DNA of 64,000 nt from the NCBI GenBank assembly GCA_022844205.1, contig JALHMF010000001.1, positions 583,023 to 647,022 on the forward strand, in the 5' to 3' direction. The DNA comes from Xanthobacteraceae bacterium. Lineage in GTDB: Bacteria > Pseudomonadota > Alphaproteobacteria > Rhizobiales > Xanthobacteraceae. Under the pieces are notes generated by a model, which saw only the letters and a program-made list of their open reading frames with translations, was not told the origin of the DNA and ran no database searches. Positions 8,044 through 16,585 of the stretch are shown piece by piece. Each line of letters opens with the position of its first letter. Within the stretch, counting starts at the first letter, position 1. The position numbers and the translations under genes were made by a program.

Positions 8044-8057
8044 TTGACTTGGATCAA
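8044..8057. promoter_or_regulatory. FixK-like box, one half-site imperfect
   Basis: TTGAC-TTGG-ATCAA matches the TTGA-N6-TCAA core in all eight positions but not the full TTGAT-N4-ATCAA consensus. About one such core match is expected by chance in a window of this size. The only gene it could serve is the small membrane protein that starts at 7860 on the minus strand. The terminator hairpin between them makes this doubtful unless that hairpin acts as an attenuator. Confidence 0.35.
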
Positions 8058-8069
8058 CTGAGCCACGGC

Positions 8070-9287
8070 TCAAAGCAGTGCAAAGCTCAACATGCCCAGG
8101 CAAGTGATAAGGCCCATCACGGGTACCCAGACCGGGACTGCGACGGCTGGCTGCGGTGTCGCCGAGTGACCGAGTTTAAGCTTCAGCAGTGCAGCATTAA
8201 TGGTAGCGAAAATGCCGAGGGTGGCGAGGGACGTCCATTCCGCGAGGGTCTGAAGCGGAGAGACGAGCGCCAACAAAAGCACCGATAGGACGACAATGAC
8301 GGTGCTTACGATCGGCGTGCGTGTGGTTGCATGTACGTGTCCAAAAATCCGGGGCAAGTCGCCTTGGTTTGCCATTCCATAGAAAACGCGCGAGGCCATC
8401 GTGATTTGCACGAGAACAGTATTCAACGTGGCTACAATCGCGATCAACGTAATGACGAGGGGATTCACTCCCGCCACTTCCCTGAAAACAAGGCTCAACG
8501 GAGCGCTGGAAGCGGCGAGCCGCTCGGGTGAGACAGCGAGCACCGAATAGGCCGCAACGAAGAAATACAGGAAAATCGAAATGATCAGCGTCAGTGCAAT
8601 CGCGCGCGGCACGGTCTTCTGTGGCTCCCGAACTTCTTCGACTACGTTGACCAGATCTTCGAAACCGATAAAGGCGAAGAAGGCGAGCAGGCTTGCAAAG
8701 GCAATGCCGGTGAGCGCTAGAGAATCGAGTGGGGGCATCACCAGATCGGGCAAGGCCGACCAGAGCTGAATATCTCCCCGGAATCCTGCAGCGACGATCA
8801 ACAGCAGGCCTGCAACTTCGATCACCGTAAACACGGCGGCCAACACCACGGATTCCAGAATGCCGAAAATGGCGACGCCGCCGAGCAGAACGAGGATCAA
8901 GATTAGCAGGAACGGAGGGGGAAAGTCGATCAGTTCACGGATATAGCCTACGCTGCCCAAACTCACGGCCGCTGACGAAATAACGCCAATGAACGCCGTC
9001 ACGAGTCCGACGGTGATGGAAAAAGTCCGCGAAGCGAAAGCGGCCTTCACATAGTTTGCTTCACCGGCCGCGTAAGGCAGGCGGGTGCACAGTTCCGCGT
9101 AAGAAGCCGCAGTAAATGCCATTACAACGCCAGCAACTATGAAAGCCAGCGGCGTTTTCATTCCCGCGTGTCCTGCCATGGCGCCAATCAGGACGTAAAT
9201 CCCGGCGCCAACCGTGACCCCCACCCCATAAAGAGTGAGTAGAGTAAGGGTAAGACGCCGGTGCAGACCGACTTTTTGCGCGATCAT
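8070..9287 (-). CDS. APC-superfamily amino acid permease
   Basis: Integral inner-membrane transporter of 405 aa with about 12 hydrophobic segments. The first helix has the APC signature GVGVTVGAGIYVLIG, followed by AELCTRLPYAAGEANYV; FAFIGFEDLVNVVEEV is the conserved segment around TM6. It probably imports or exchanges an amino acid or amine; the substrate is not predictable. Its ATG overlaps the fixJ stop (ATGA), which places it third in a fixL-fixJ-permease operon. That coupling is unusual. A rho-independent hairpin follows at 7958-7996. Confidence 0.88.
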   Translation of the reverse strand: MIAQKVGLHRRLTLTLLTLYGVGVTVGAGIYVLIGAMAGHAGMKTPLAFIVAGVVMAFTAASYAELCTRLPYAAGEANYVKAAFASRTFSITVGLVTAFIGVISSAAVSLGSVGYIRELIDFPPPFLLILILVLLGGVAIFGILESVVLAAVFTVIEVAGLLLIVAAGFRGDIQLWSALPDLVMPPLDSLALTGIAFASLLAFFAFIGFEDLVNVVEEVREPQKTVPRAIALTLIISIFLYFFVAAYSVLAVSPERLAASSAPLSLVFREVAGVNPLVITLIAIVATLNTVLVQITMASRVFYGMANQGDLPRIFGHVHATTRTPIVSTVIVVLSVLLLALVSPLQTLAEWTSLATLGIFATINAALLKLKLGHSATPQPAVAVPVWVPVMGLITCLGMLSFALL

Positions 9288-9901
9288 GCAGGATGACTGT
9301 TGGCGAGCAAGGTCATGCGAACAAGATCGGACAAGCTGTTCGCGTTCATTTTCGTCATGACATTCGCGCGATAGATTTCGACCGTGCGCGGGCTGATATT
9401 GAGATCAAAGGCGATGATCTTGTTCGGCTTGCCGTCGATGAGGCCTTGCAAGACCTGCTGCTCGCGAACCGTGAGGGAAGCAATTCGCAGGTTGGTCTCG
9501 GCAACCTCATTTTGCTGGCCGATCATTTGATTACTGGAATTGATGGCCCGGCGCACTGAATTTAGGATGTGTTCATCGTCATACGGCTTCTCAATGAAAT
9601 CGATGGCTCCGATCTTCATGGCCTCAACAGCAAGCGGAATGTCGCCATGTCCCGTCATGACTATTACCGGCAGTGATACACCGCCCTGTTTCAAGTGACG
9701 CAACAGCGTTATCCCGTCCATTTCCGGCATACGCACGTCCGTGACAATGCAGCCTTGCTTAAGGGAGGGGGCGGCCTTCAGAAATTTCGCCGCCGATTCA
9801 TAAACCGCCGTCTTGAAACCCGCGGTCCCCAACAGGAATGCAAGCGAGTCCCTTGCCGCGTCGTCATCATCAATGACATGTACAATCGTATCAACCGGCA
9901 T
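9284..9901 (-). CDS. fixJ: Response regulator FixJ
   Basis: Two-domain regulator of 205 aa. The receiver (about residues 5-120) has the acidic pocket IDDDD, the phospho-acceptor D55 in [11 protein letters not shown], the conserved Thr in VMTGHGDIP and Lys in IEKP. The C-terminal LuxR/FixJ helix-turn-helix (about 140-200) reads LTVREQQVL with recognition helix [13 protein letters not shown]. It is phosphorylated by FixL when oxygen is low and activates fixK and other promoters. Its start overlaps the fixL end by 11 bp and its stop overlaps the permease start. Placement beside fixL and near a fixK gene supports the assignment over other NarL-family regulators. Confidence 0.93.
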   Translation of the reverse strand: MPVDTIVHVIDDDDAARDSLAFLLGTAGFKTAVYESAAKFLKAAPSLKQGCIVTDVRMPEMDGITLLRHLKQGGVSLPVIVMTGHGDIPLAVEAMKIGAIDFIEKPYDDEHILNSVRRAINSSNQMIGQQNEVAETNLRIASLTVREQQVLQGLIDGKPNKIIAFDLNISPRTVEIYRANVMTKMNANSLSDLVRMTLLANSHPA

Positions 9902-11393
9902 CTTCGAGATCTCCCTCCTTCACCCAGGGAAGCGTGAAATGGAACACGGTACCGCCGCCTGGATTCGCTTCGGCCCAGATTTCCCCACCATGCGCTTCGA
10001 TGATGGTCTTTGAAATTGACAGGCCCACCCCCATACCCTGCGGCTTGGTGGTGAAAAATGGCTGGAACAAAGAGGCGGCGGTTTCCGTGTCGATACCGGA
10101 GCCAGTATCCGAAACGCTGACCCGGACCATGTCCCCGGAGTGCTCGGCTGTTTGAATGACAAGATTGCGGACCTTCGAGCCGGCCATCGCCTCGATGGCA
10201 TTGCGCATAAGATTCAAGAGCACTTGCTGAATCTGAATCTTGTCGGCAAGCACGAGGTCACAATCGCTACGGAACCGGTACTGGGTCCGGATGCCGAGTT
10301 CCTTCGCGCCGACAAGTGCAAGCGCGCTCGATTCCTCCGCGATTTTCGTGATGCTTTCGATCGAATGTTCGCTTTCGCGCCGGGCAACAAATTCGCGAAG
10401 CCTGCGAATGATCTGGCCCGCCCTGATGGCCTGATCGCCTGCCTTGTTCAGTGCGTCATGCAAAACTTCAAGGCTCGGCGCCGGCTGTTCCACCACCCGC
10501 TTTGCGCCTTTGAGATAGTTGGCGATGGCCGTAAGCGGCTGGTTCAGTTCGTGCGCGAGCGTCGAAGCCATTTCCCCCATCGCGGTGAGGCGTGAAACAT
10601 GCACGAGTTCAGATTGCAGCTCCTGCATGCGCCGTTCCGTCAGACTCCGTTCGGTGAGGTCGCGAATAAAGCCGGTAAAAAAGCGGCGCTTCCCCGAATG
10701 CACTTCGCCAATCGCGAGTTCCATGGGAAACGTCGATCCGTCCTTTCGCTCTCCGACGACAATCCGGCCAATGCCAATAATGCGCCGTTCGCCCGTCGCA
10801 AGGTAGCGACCGATATAGCCGTCGTGTTCCTGGCGATAGGGTCCCGGCATCAGGATTTTGACGTTCTTGCCGAAGACCTCCGCGGATTCATACCCGAACA
10901 GCCGTTCAGCAGCGCGGCTGAAGGATTGAATAAACCCGCCTGAATCGATCACGATCATCGCGTCCGGGATCGTGTCCAGAATCGATTGCAGATGGGCCTC
11001 TCGTGAACGCAAGTCATCGGTGGCCGAAAGCGCCTCCCTGCGGCTCCCATGCAAGTAGCCGCCAAGGCCCGCCATTCCGAAGGCGATGACGGCAAAGGCG
11101 ACAAAGGCGGCAAGGTCGTCTTGCCTTGCGAGCGAAATCGGCGTCGGTGAAAAGCCGAGCTTCACCGCAAATGCCAAAGCGAGTGAGAAAATCGCGGGGC
11201 CCATGCCGCCCACGCCGCTCGCGATCACAATGGCAGTCGCGTAAAAAAGAAATGACGACTGGTTGTAGAGCCAAGGCTGGAACACCATGTCGGCCGCCAG
11301 TGCGAGACCGATCACCGCCGCGGCGAACAGGTAGGGCAAGACCCTGGACTCCCTCCATTCACCCCGAAATAAGCCGCGCCGCCTGCCGAGCAT
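9891..11393 (-). CDS. fixL: Oxygen-sensing histidine kinase FixL
   Basis: Haem-PAS sensor kinase of 500 aa. Four hydrophobic segments (about residues 20-115) anchor it. The PAS domain (about 130-250) contains HDGYIGRY with the proximal haem ligand His190 and GIGR with Arg210; the 20-residue spacing is the same as His200/Arg220 of Bradyrhizobium FixL. The kinase core has the H-box [12 protein letters not shown] (His281), the N-box [10 protein letters not shown] and the Gly boxes SDTGSGID and GVGLSISK. Oxygen leaving the haem switches on the kinase, which phosphorylates FixJ. ATG 11393 starts the operon, divergent from fixK, with about 150 bp between them. Confidence 0.95.
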   Translation of the reverse strand: MLGRRRGLFRGEWRESRVLPYLFAAAVIGLALAADMVFQPWLYNQSSFLFYATAIVIASGVGGMGPAIFSLALAFAVKLGFSPTPISLARQDDLAAFVAFAVIAFGMAGLGGYLHGSRREALSATDDLRSREAHLQSILDTIPDAMIVIDSGGFIQSFSRAAERLFGYESAEVFGKNVKILMPGPYRQEHDGYIGRYLATGERRIIGIGRIVVGERKDGSTFPMELAIGEVHSGKRRFFTGFIRDLTERSLTERRMQELQSELVHVSRLTAMGEMASTLAHELNQPLTAIANYLKGAKRVVEQPAPSLEVLHDALNKAGDQAIRAGQIIRRLREFVARRESEHSIESITKIAEESSALALVGAKELGIRTQYRFRSDCDLVLADKIQIQQVLLNLMRNAIEAMAGSKVRNLVIQTAEHSGDMVRVSVSDTGSGIDTETAASLFQPFFTTKPQGMGVGLSISKTIIEAHGGEIWAEANPGGGTVFHFTLPWVKEGDLEDAG

Positions 11394-11465
11394 GAAGCAT
11401 TCCTTGTCTAGCGGGGCATTTTAGCAATTCATGCCCGCCTTTCCCCCGGCTTGGACTACGGGATT

Positions 11466-11476
11466 CCCCTTAGGGG
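11466..11476. promoter_or_regulatory. Short palindrome in the fixL/fixK divergent region
   Basis: CCCCT-T-AGGGG is an inverted repeat with 5-bp arms, in the 157-bp region between fixL and fixK and about 75 bp before the fixK start. A FixJ-type operator is expected in this region, but I cannot match this palindrome to a FixJ consensus. No perfect FNR/FixK box is seen here, so autoregulation by FixK through a canonical site is not supported. Confidence 0.25.
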
Positions 11477-11550
11477 CAATATCTGAATTTTCTCCCGGAA
11501 ATCATGCGGTTACCCAAGAGCATTCAGGGTTAATGCTCGGAGGGCCAGCC

Positions 11551-12246
11551 ATGCGCACTTTAGTCTCCACGGTCGCGAAACTCGGAAACCCCCTTACAGC
11601 CGCCGTTTCTCCCATCAGTGTAGCTGCACAAGAGCATGACCCGGCGTCCGATCTGCAATTGATCGGCGCCACGATTCCCTATGCCCGGAACACAGAGATC
11701 TTTGGTGAGGGTGAGGCAGCCGAATATATCTATAAAGTGGTGCGCGGCGCGGTCCGCACCCACAAGCTTCTTGATGACGGACGCCGGCAGATCGGCGCGT
11801 TCCATCTTCCGGGCGATGTATTCGGTCTCGAGGCCGGTGTTACGCACCGCTTCACCGCCGAAGCGGTTGCCGATTCCAGTATCATTGTAACGAAGCGCAG
11901 CTGGCTGATGGCGCTGGCGACACAGAAACCAGAAGTCGCCCGCAGTCTGTGGACGCTGACGGCCCGCGAGCTCGAGCATGTACAGGATTTGATGCTTACG
12001 CTCGGCCGCAAGAACGCTGTGCAGCGCGTGGCCGCCTTTCTGCTCGAAATGGAAAGCCGCAGCAACTGCGAGAAGGTAATCAATTTACCGATGCCGCGTC
12101 AGGACATCGCCGACTATCTCGGTCTTACGATCGAGACGGTCTCCCGGACGTTCACGCAACTGGAGAGCAACTCGGCCATCGAATTGCAGACGTCGCGCCG
12201 CGTAGTCCTGCGTAACCGTGAAGCGCTGAAGCAGATGAACTCATGA
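11551..12246 (+). CDS. fixK: CRP/FNR-family regulator FixK
   Basis: Transcription factor of 231 aa. The cyclic-nucleotide-like sensor fold covers about residues 35-150 (KVVRGAVRTHKLL, FHLPGDVFGLEAG). The C-terminal helix-turn-helix has RQDIADYLGLTIETVSRTF, whose E-x-x-S-R recognition motif matches FNR/FixK proteins that bind TTGAT-N4-ATCAA. The N-terminus lacks the FNR cysteine cluster, so it should not sense oxygen through [4Fe-4S] and is placed below FixLJ. ATG 11551 is chosen because GGAGG lies 7 nt upstream; the frame is open further upstream to 11431. Boxes at 3957, 5554 and 27123 are candidate targets. Confidence 0.9.
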   Translation: MRTLVSTVAKLGNPLTAAVSPISVAAQEHDPASDLQLIGATIPYARNTEIFGEGEAAEYIYKVVRGAVRTHKLLDDGRRQIGAFHLPGDVFGLEAGVTHRFTAEAVADSSIIVTKRSWLMALATQKPEVARSLWTLTARELEHVQDLMLTLGRKNAVQRVAAFLLEMESRSNCEKVINLPMPRQDIADYLGLTIETVSRTFTQLESNSAIELQTSRRVVLRNREALKQMNS

Positions 12247-12284
12247 TCGGACTTGCACCGATTTTTTGGGGAGGGGCTACGAAC

Positions 12285-12671
12285 GTGGAAAAGAGCAGGG
12301 GACTGCCCAGTTCATTCCGCCGCATCCGCCTCGAGCTTGCGCGCGAGCCGGGCCATCCGGAGGGCAGCAGCAAAATCGGATACGTGTTTGTCGCGCCACT
12401 GAACAGCGACAATCGGATTGATGCCGAGCTTTGGCGTTCACACCGCGACGATTGCCGTGTCGTTCGCTTTCGTCCGCGCGACGAAGACGTGGGTCATCTC
12501 GTGCACAAACCGGGCGGCGCCTGGGCCTTTCATTACGATGTTCACGGTGATGCCGAGGATGAGACCGGCTTCAAGTTTGGCAATGAGACTTTTGTGATCG
12601 GAGAATACGTGTCGATCAAGGAAGCGGACACGATGCACACGTTCAGGGTGACATCGGTGGAGCATCTCTGA
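12285..12671 (+). CDS. Conserved hypothetical protein downstream of fixK
   Basis: Predicted soluble protein of 128 aa from GTG 12285, which has a strong GGGGAGGGG site 9 nt upstream. An in-frame ATG at 12243 overlaps the fixK stop (ATGA) and would add 14 residues. The sequence has a small beta-rich look (IGYVFVAPLN, WAFHYDVHG, FVIGEYVSIKE, HTFRVTSVEHL), many His and Asp residues, and no membrane segment or signal peptide. I recognise no family. It lies between fixK and the stress protein gene in one transcription direction, so it probably belongs to the low-oxygen response. Confidence 0.7.
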   Translation: MEKSRGLPSSFRRIRLELAREPGHPEGSSKIGYVFVAPLNSDNRIDAELWRSHRDDCRVVRFRPRDEDVGHLVHKPGGAWAFHYDVHGDAEDETGFKFGNETFVIGEYVSIKEADTMHTFRVTSVEHL

Positions 12672-12688
12672 TAGGGACGAGGACTGCC

Positions 12689-13519
12689 ATGATCAAAGAT
12701 ATTCTTGTTGCAGTCTTCAATGATGGAAGTTCGGATGGAACGGCTAGATTGGCCCAATCCATGGCTGAACGATTCGATTCGCATCTCACGGCGCTCGCTT
12801 GTGCATTCTACCCAGTCTATCCGACCACCACCGTGATGGACATGGCGGGTGTTGGTTTCATCGATGAAGAAATTTCAGCCAATAAGGCGGCCGCGGCTGA
12901 AGCGCTGGCGCAATTCTCCAAAGGCGCCCTCGGCAATGTTCGGCAATCCGGAACAATCGTATTGGAAGGTTTTGTGGCCGACTGCTCGAAGCAGTTCGGC
13001 GAGATCGCCCGCCGGTTCGATCTCGCCATCATCGGCCAAGCAAAGACGGACGAGATGAGGCAGACTCAATTGATCGAGGCGCTTCTGTTCGAATCCGGGC
13101 GCCCCGCCTTGGTCGTTCCCTTTGTGAACAAGGGCGGCCTCAGTCTTGATCATATCGCGATTTGCTGGGACGGCAGCAAGAATGCCGCGCGGGCAGTGGG
13201 CGATGCCATGCCTCTTCTCGTGCGCGCCAAGAAGATCACCATCCTGACCGTTTCCACCGAAAAGCCGAAGAGCCGCGAGTTGCCGGCGGCCGATATCGCA
13301 CAGCATCTGGCACGGCACGGGCTGCCGGTGGAACTCGTTCCGGTCTACGTGGAAAATACCGATGTTGCGCAGGTGGTTCTTTCATACGCCGCCGATCGCA
13401 ACATCACGCTGTTCGTGATGGGTGCTTATGGTCACTCGCGAATTCGCGAATTTGTACTCGGCGGCATGACAAGAAGCATGCTGGAAAGCATGACAATCCC
13501 TGTTTTTATGTCGCACTGA
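12689..13519 (+). CDS. Universal stress protein (UspA family, two-domain)
   Basis: 276-aa protein built of two Usp-like halves. The first starts IKDILVAVFNDGSSDGTA. The second starts near residue 150 with HIAICWDGSKNAARAV and ends with the nucleotide-binding signature MGAYGHSRIREFVLGGMT, a G-2x-G-9x-G arrangement. This predicts an ATP-binding UspA/UspE type protein. The first half lacks a clear nucleotide motif. In facultative anaerobes such proteins are induced by FNR-type regulators and help survival under low oxygen. It begins 17 nt after the previous stop, with a GGGACGAGGA leader, in the fixK run. Confidence 0.9.
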   Translation: MIKDILVAVFNDGSSDGTARLAQSMAERFDSHLTALACAFYPVYPTTTVMDMAGVGFIDEEISANKAAAAEALAQFSKGALGNVRQSGTIVLEGFVADCSKQFGEIARRFDLAIIGQAKTDEMRQTQLIEALLFESGRPALVVPFVNKGGLSLDHIAICWDGSKNAARAVGDAMPLLVRAKKITILTVSTEKPKSRELPAADIAQHLARHGLPVELVPVYVENTDVAQVVLSYAADRNITLFVMGAYGHSRIREFVLGGMTRSMLESMTIPVFMSH

Positions 13520-13534
13520 ATCGGGAGCACTGCC

Positions 13535-13990
13535 GTGAAAAGTAACAAACTGACACCAGGTTGCTGGGTTGTCGTCTGCGATGGCAACAAGGCTCTGATT
13601 CTCGAAAACAGGGGAGATGAAAAGTTCCCCAATCTGCGTTCGATCGAAGTGCATACGCGCGAGGACTGGATGACTCACGAAATGGGTTCGGACCGTCCGG
13701 CTCGCATACAGCATTCCGGAGGGCCGTCCCGCAGTTCCATCGAGCAAATCGATCTGCACGATCAGGAAGAAAGGAAATTTCTCGAAAGCCTGGCAAAGCG
13801 GCTTCATCAGAGTGTCGCGGCCAAAAAGCCACAGCATCTCTTTATTGTGGCGCCTGCGCGCGCGCTGGGTATGATGAGGCCCGCATACTCACCTATGTTG
13901 AGGCATGCCTTGATTGGGGAGCTGGACAAGGACTTCGTGAAGATGCCGATTCATGAAATCGAAAAGCATGTTGTTGCACTCACGCAATAG
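13535..13990 (+). CDS. Host attachment protein family (PF10116) protein
   Basis: 151-aa protein of the Host_attach family. Its N-terminal half forms a WVVVCDGNKALILEN segment, and the second half has HLFIVAPARALGMMRP and the closing ALIGELDKDFVKMPIHEIEKHV, typical of the family. The name comes from an Agrobacterium attachment gene; the biochemical role is unknown, and the fold resembles release-factor eRF1 domains. The GTG start has a CGGGAG site. The gene is 15 nt after the stress protein gene and 15 nt before the cytochrome gene, so a shared transcript is likely. Confidence 0.85.
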   Translation: MKSNKLTPGCWVVVCDGNKALILENRGDEKFPNLRSIEVHTREDWMTHEMGSDRPARIQHSGGPSRSSIEQIDLHDQEERKFLESLAKRLHQSVAAKKPQHLFIVAPARALGMMRPAYSPMLRHALIGELDKDFVKMPIHEIEKHVVALTQ

Positions 13991-14005
13991 GAAGTCGGGC
14001 TGACC

Positions 14006-14314
14006 ATGAAGAAAATACTTAGCCTCGTCTGCTTGATCAGCCTGCAGTCTTTGCAGACCTCGGCAAGCGATATCGAGAATGGCGAACGGCTCGCAAAGTT
14101 ATGGTGTTCGTCCTGCCATGTCGTCAGCGCCTCACAACAGAAAATCGAGAACAACGCTCCCAATTTCTCGACGATCGGACGTACTCGGGATATTTCAGAA
14201 TCGGATCTCGCCCAGTCACTCTTGGCCCCGCATCCCCGAATGCCGGACCGCGGATTGACTCGTGACGAGGCGGCGGACATTGCTGCTTATATTCGCAGCT
14301 TCAGGAACCGTTAG
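14006..14314 (+). CDS. Small class I c-type cytochrome
   Basis: 102-aa secreted monohaem cytochrome c. A signal peptide (about residues 1-20, ending TSA) is followed by the haem motif CSSCH at residues 34-38. A probable axial Met is residue 79 in HPRMP, and the C-terminal helix is EAADIAAYIRSF. It would carry electrons in the periplasm. It sits in the fixK-led cluster, so it may serve a high-affinity or alternative respiratory branch. No oxidase or reductase gene lies beside it, so its partner is unknown. Confidence 0.9.
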   Translation: MKKILSLVCLISLQSLQTSASDIENGERLAKLWCSSCHVVSASQQKIENNAPNFSTIGRTRDISESDLAQSLLAPHPRMPDRGLTRDEAADIAAYIRSFRNR

Positions 14315-14353
14315 CCTCGAAAGGGCCAGCAGATCCTCTCCATTCTTGCGCGA

Positions 14354-15808
14354 TTGAAGGACGGATTAATCGCCAGTGTGCTGCGGCCGGTCCGCGGCAT
14401 GCGCGCGGCCTATATTCCCCTGCTTCTGATTTATTTTTCCTATGGTGCGCTCGGTCTGATCGACGTCACGCGCGACATGTGGATCAAGGAATCCCTCACG
14501 CTCAGTCCGGCGGAACTTGCCGGCATTGGCGTGTGGCTGGGGCTTCCGTGGTCCATCAAAATGGTGTTTGGCCAGCTTGTTGACAGCGTTCCGCTGTTTG
14601 GCTCGCAGCGGCGCTCTTATATTGTAATCGGTGCGGCACTCACCGCCGGCGGACTGCTCGTTCTTGCGAGCGCGGCGGGCGGCCGGGTTTCCTCAATCGC
14701 GCCCGATCAGCTGTATCTTACCGGCGCGCTTTTGATCGTAATCGGCACGGTGGTGCAAGACGTTGTTGCCGACGCGATGTCGACCGAAGTTGTTGCCCGG
14801 AAGAATGAGCGGGGTGCACCGCGGCCTGACGAAGAAATTCGCATCGAACTCGGCATGGTTCAGGTTCTCGGACGCCTCGCGCTCGGCGTTGGCATTTTTT
14901 TGGTTGCCGGCCTGTCGGGTTGGCTCGCGCAATTTCTTTCCCGCGAAACCGTGTTCCTCCTTGGCCTTGCAATCCCGGCGTTCTCGCTTGGTTCGGCCTT
15001 GATGATTGGCCGTGAGGTCGCGGAGCGGCGGCCGGTCAACTGGCGCATTCTGGGAGGCGGCATCCTGTTCGGGGCCATCGTCGTTGCAATTGGAATTGGC
15101 GGCGTGCCCTACGCTCAGGAACTGGTATTCGTAATCTCGATGACGGTCATCATTACGATGCTCGTGATTGTGACGAAGGATATCGATTCTTCCACCCGGC
15201 GAGCCATCCTGTTCGCCACCATCATTATCTTCGCCTTTCGGGCCACACCCGCTGTTGGCGACGGCTTCTTCTGGTGGACGCTGGATGTCCTGAAATTCGA
15301 CGAGGCCTTCTATGGAACGTTGCGGCAAACTGCAGCCTTCATTGGGATCGCCGCACTCTGGATGTTCAGCCGCGAACTGACAAAGTACTCCGTCGCCAAA
15401 GTGCTGTTCTGGATCACGATTGTCGGCACGATCCTGTCATTACCGAATGTGGGTCTATACTTTGGTCTGCATCACTGGACCGAGGCGCATCTTGGCATCG
15501 GCGCTCGCACGATTGCGATTGTCGATGCGGCGACTGCTTCACCGTTCGCGCAGCTCAGCATGGTGCCTCTCCTGACGCTGATTGCCTATTACGCTCCGCC
15601 AGCAGCGCGTGCGACCTGGTTTGCGCTAATGGCCTCGCTTATGAACATGGCGCTCGTCGCGGGCCAGTTGCAAACCAAATATCTAAACCAGATTTTCGTC
15701 GTGGATCGCGGCGAGTATTTGCAACTCGGCAATATTCTGATTCTCGCGGTGGCTATGGGGTTGCTCGTTCCACTTTCCGCCATTCTTTTTCTCGGCCGCA
15801 AGGTGTAA
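14354..15808 (+). CDS. Major facilitator-type transporter, folate-biopterin transporter-like
   Basis: 484-aa membrane protein with about 12 predicted helices. The first part (LLIYFSYGALGLIDVTRDMW, then GVWLGLPWSIKMVFGQLVDS) resembles the BT1/folate-biopterin branch of the major facilitator superfamily, as does IGTVVQDVVADAMS with its charged intramembrane residues. The substrate is unknown. A TTG at 14354 gives the full length; an ATG at 14399 would remove 15 residues, and neither has a clear ribosome binding site. It follows the cytochrome gene by 40 bp on the same strand. Confidence 0.7.
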   Translation: MKDGLIASVLRPVRGMRAAYIPLLLIYFSYGALGLIDVTRDMWIKESLTLSPAELAGIGVWLGLPWSIKMVFGQLVDSVPLFGSQRRSYIVIGAALTAGGLLVLASAAGGRVSSIAPDQLYLTGALLIVIGTVVQDVVADAMSTEVVARKNERGAPRPDEEIRIELGMVQVLGRLALGVGIFLVAGLSGWLAQFLSRETVFLLGLAIPAFSLGSALMIGREVAERRPVNWRILGGGILFGAIVVAIGIGGVPYAQELVFVISMTVIITMLVIVTKDIDSSTRRAILFATIIIFAFRATPAVGDGFFWWTLDVLKFDEAFYGTLRQTAAFIGIAALWMFSRELTKYSVAKVLFWITIVGTILSLPNVGLYFGLHHWTEAHLGIGARTIAIVDAATASPFAQLSMVPLLTLIAYYAPPAARATWFALMASLMNMALVAGQLQTKYLNQIFVVDRGEYLQLGNILILAVAMGLLVPLSAILFLGRKV

Positions 15809-15868
15809 GACCGTTGGCGATAAGCCAGTACTGAGCACTGCTGTGCAGGAAACCATTGAGGTTGTTCC

Positions 15869-16447
15869 ATGGGTACGATTATCGCAAATTTGATTGAACA
15901 AATACGCGCGCTGGAAGATGAACTCGAGGGCGAACTTGCCAAGCATCGCGCCAAGCTTGGCTTTGGAATCGAGCGCGGGCGCGTGTTGTTCGAGCAGGAG
16001 CTTCTCCGGCGGCATCGTGAGATGAAAACTACACTGAGGCAATACCTGCTCAACGCCAGTCCTCTCGTCGTGCTGACGGCGCCCGTAATCTACTCTCTTA
16101 TTGTGCCGCTCGTGATCCTTGATCTTTTTGTTACGCTTTACCAGGCGATTTGTTTTCCAATATATGAAATCGAGAAGGTCAAGCGCTCAGACTTCTTCGC
16201 CTTCGACCGCTCACATCTGGGCTATCTCAATGCGTTGGAGAAAATGAACTGCGCCTACTGCTCCTACGCCAATGGCCTGATCAACTATTCACGCGAGATT
16301 GCCGCACGCACCGAGCAATACTGGTGCCCGATCAAGCATGCTCGAAGAGTCATTGGAATCCATCAGATTTACGCATCGTTTAGCGACTATGGAGATGCGA
16401 AGACATTCATGGAATCGAAGAGGAAGTCCGGCGCAGAGAAGCAGTAA
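15869..16447 (+). CDS. Conserved membrane protein with a CxYC motif
   Basis: 192-aa protein. It has an N-terminal charged coiled-coil-like stretch (residues 5-55, rich in Glu and Leu), then a hydrophobic double span (about 63-105, LLNASPLVVLTAPVIYSLIVP and onward), and a cytosolic tail with CAYCSYANG and WCPIKHARR. Three cysteines plus a His form a possible metal or haem site. I do not recognise a named family. The location between the transporter and the CBS-BON gene suggests the same low-oxygen regulon. Confidence 0.65.
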   Translation: MGTIIANLIEQIRALEDELEGELAKHRAKLGFGIERGRVLFEQELLRRHREMKTTLRQYLLNASPLVVLTAPVIYSLIVPLVILDLFVTLYQAICFPIYEIEKVKRSDFFAFDRSHLGYLNALEKMNCAYCSYANGLINYSREIAARTEQYWCPIKHARRVIGIHQIYASFSDYGDAKTFMESKRKSGAEKQ

Positions 16448-16585
16448 TTGCGTGCGCCCGGGAGAAATCGTCAACCGGTGCCCGAGAAAAAACAGCATTA
16501 TTGATTTGGCTCACTTACGAATTGAGGAAGATCAAAGCGGCGAGCCGCTGCCTGCGCCAGCATTCTCCAAAATGGAGGAAAAGCC

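Noticed and set aside
16503-16516. TTGATTTGGCTCAC before the CBS-BON gene as a FixK box
   Set aside because: The last base deviates from the core and there is no clear -10; kept only as a remark in the gene entry.
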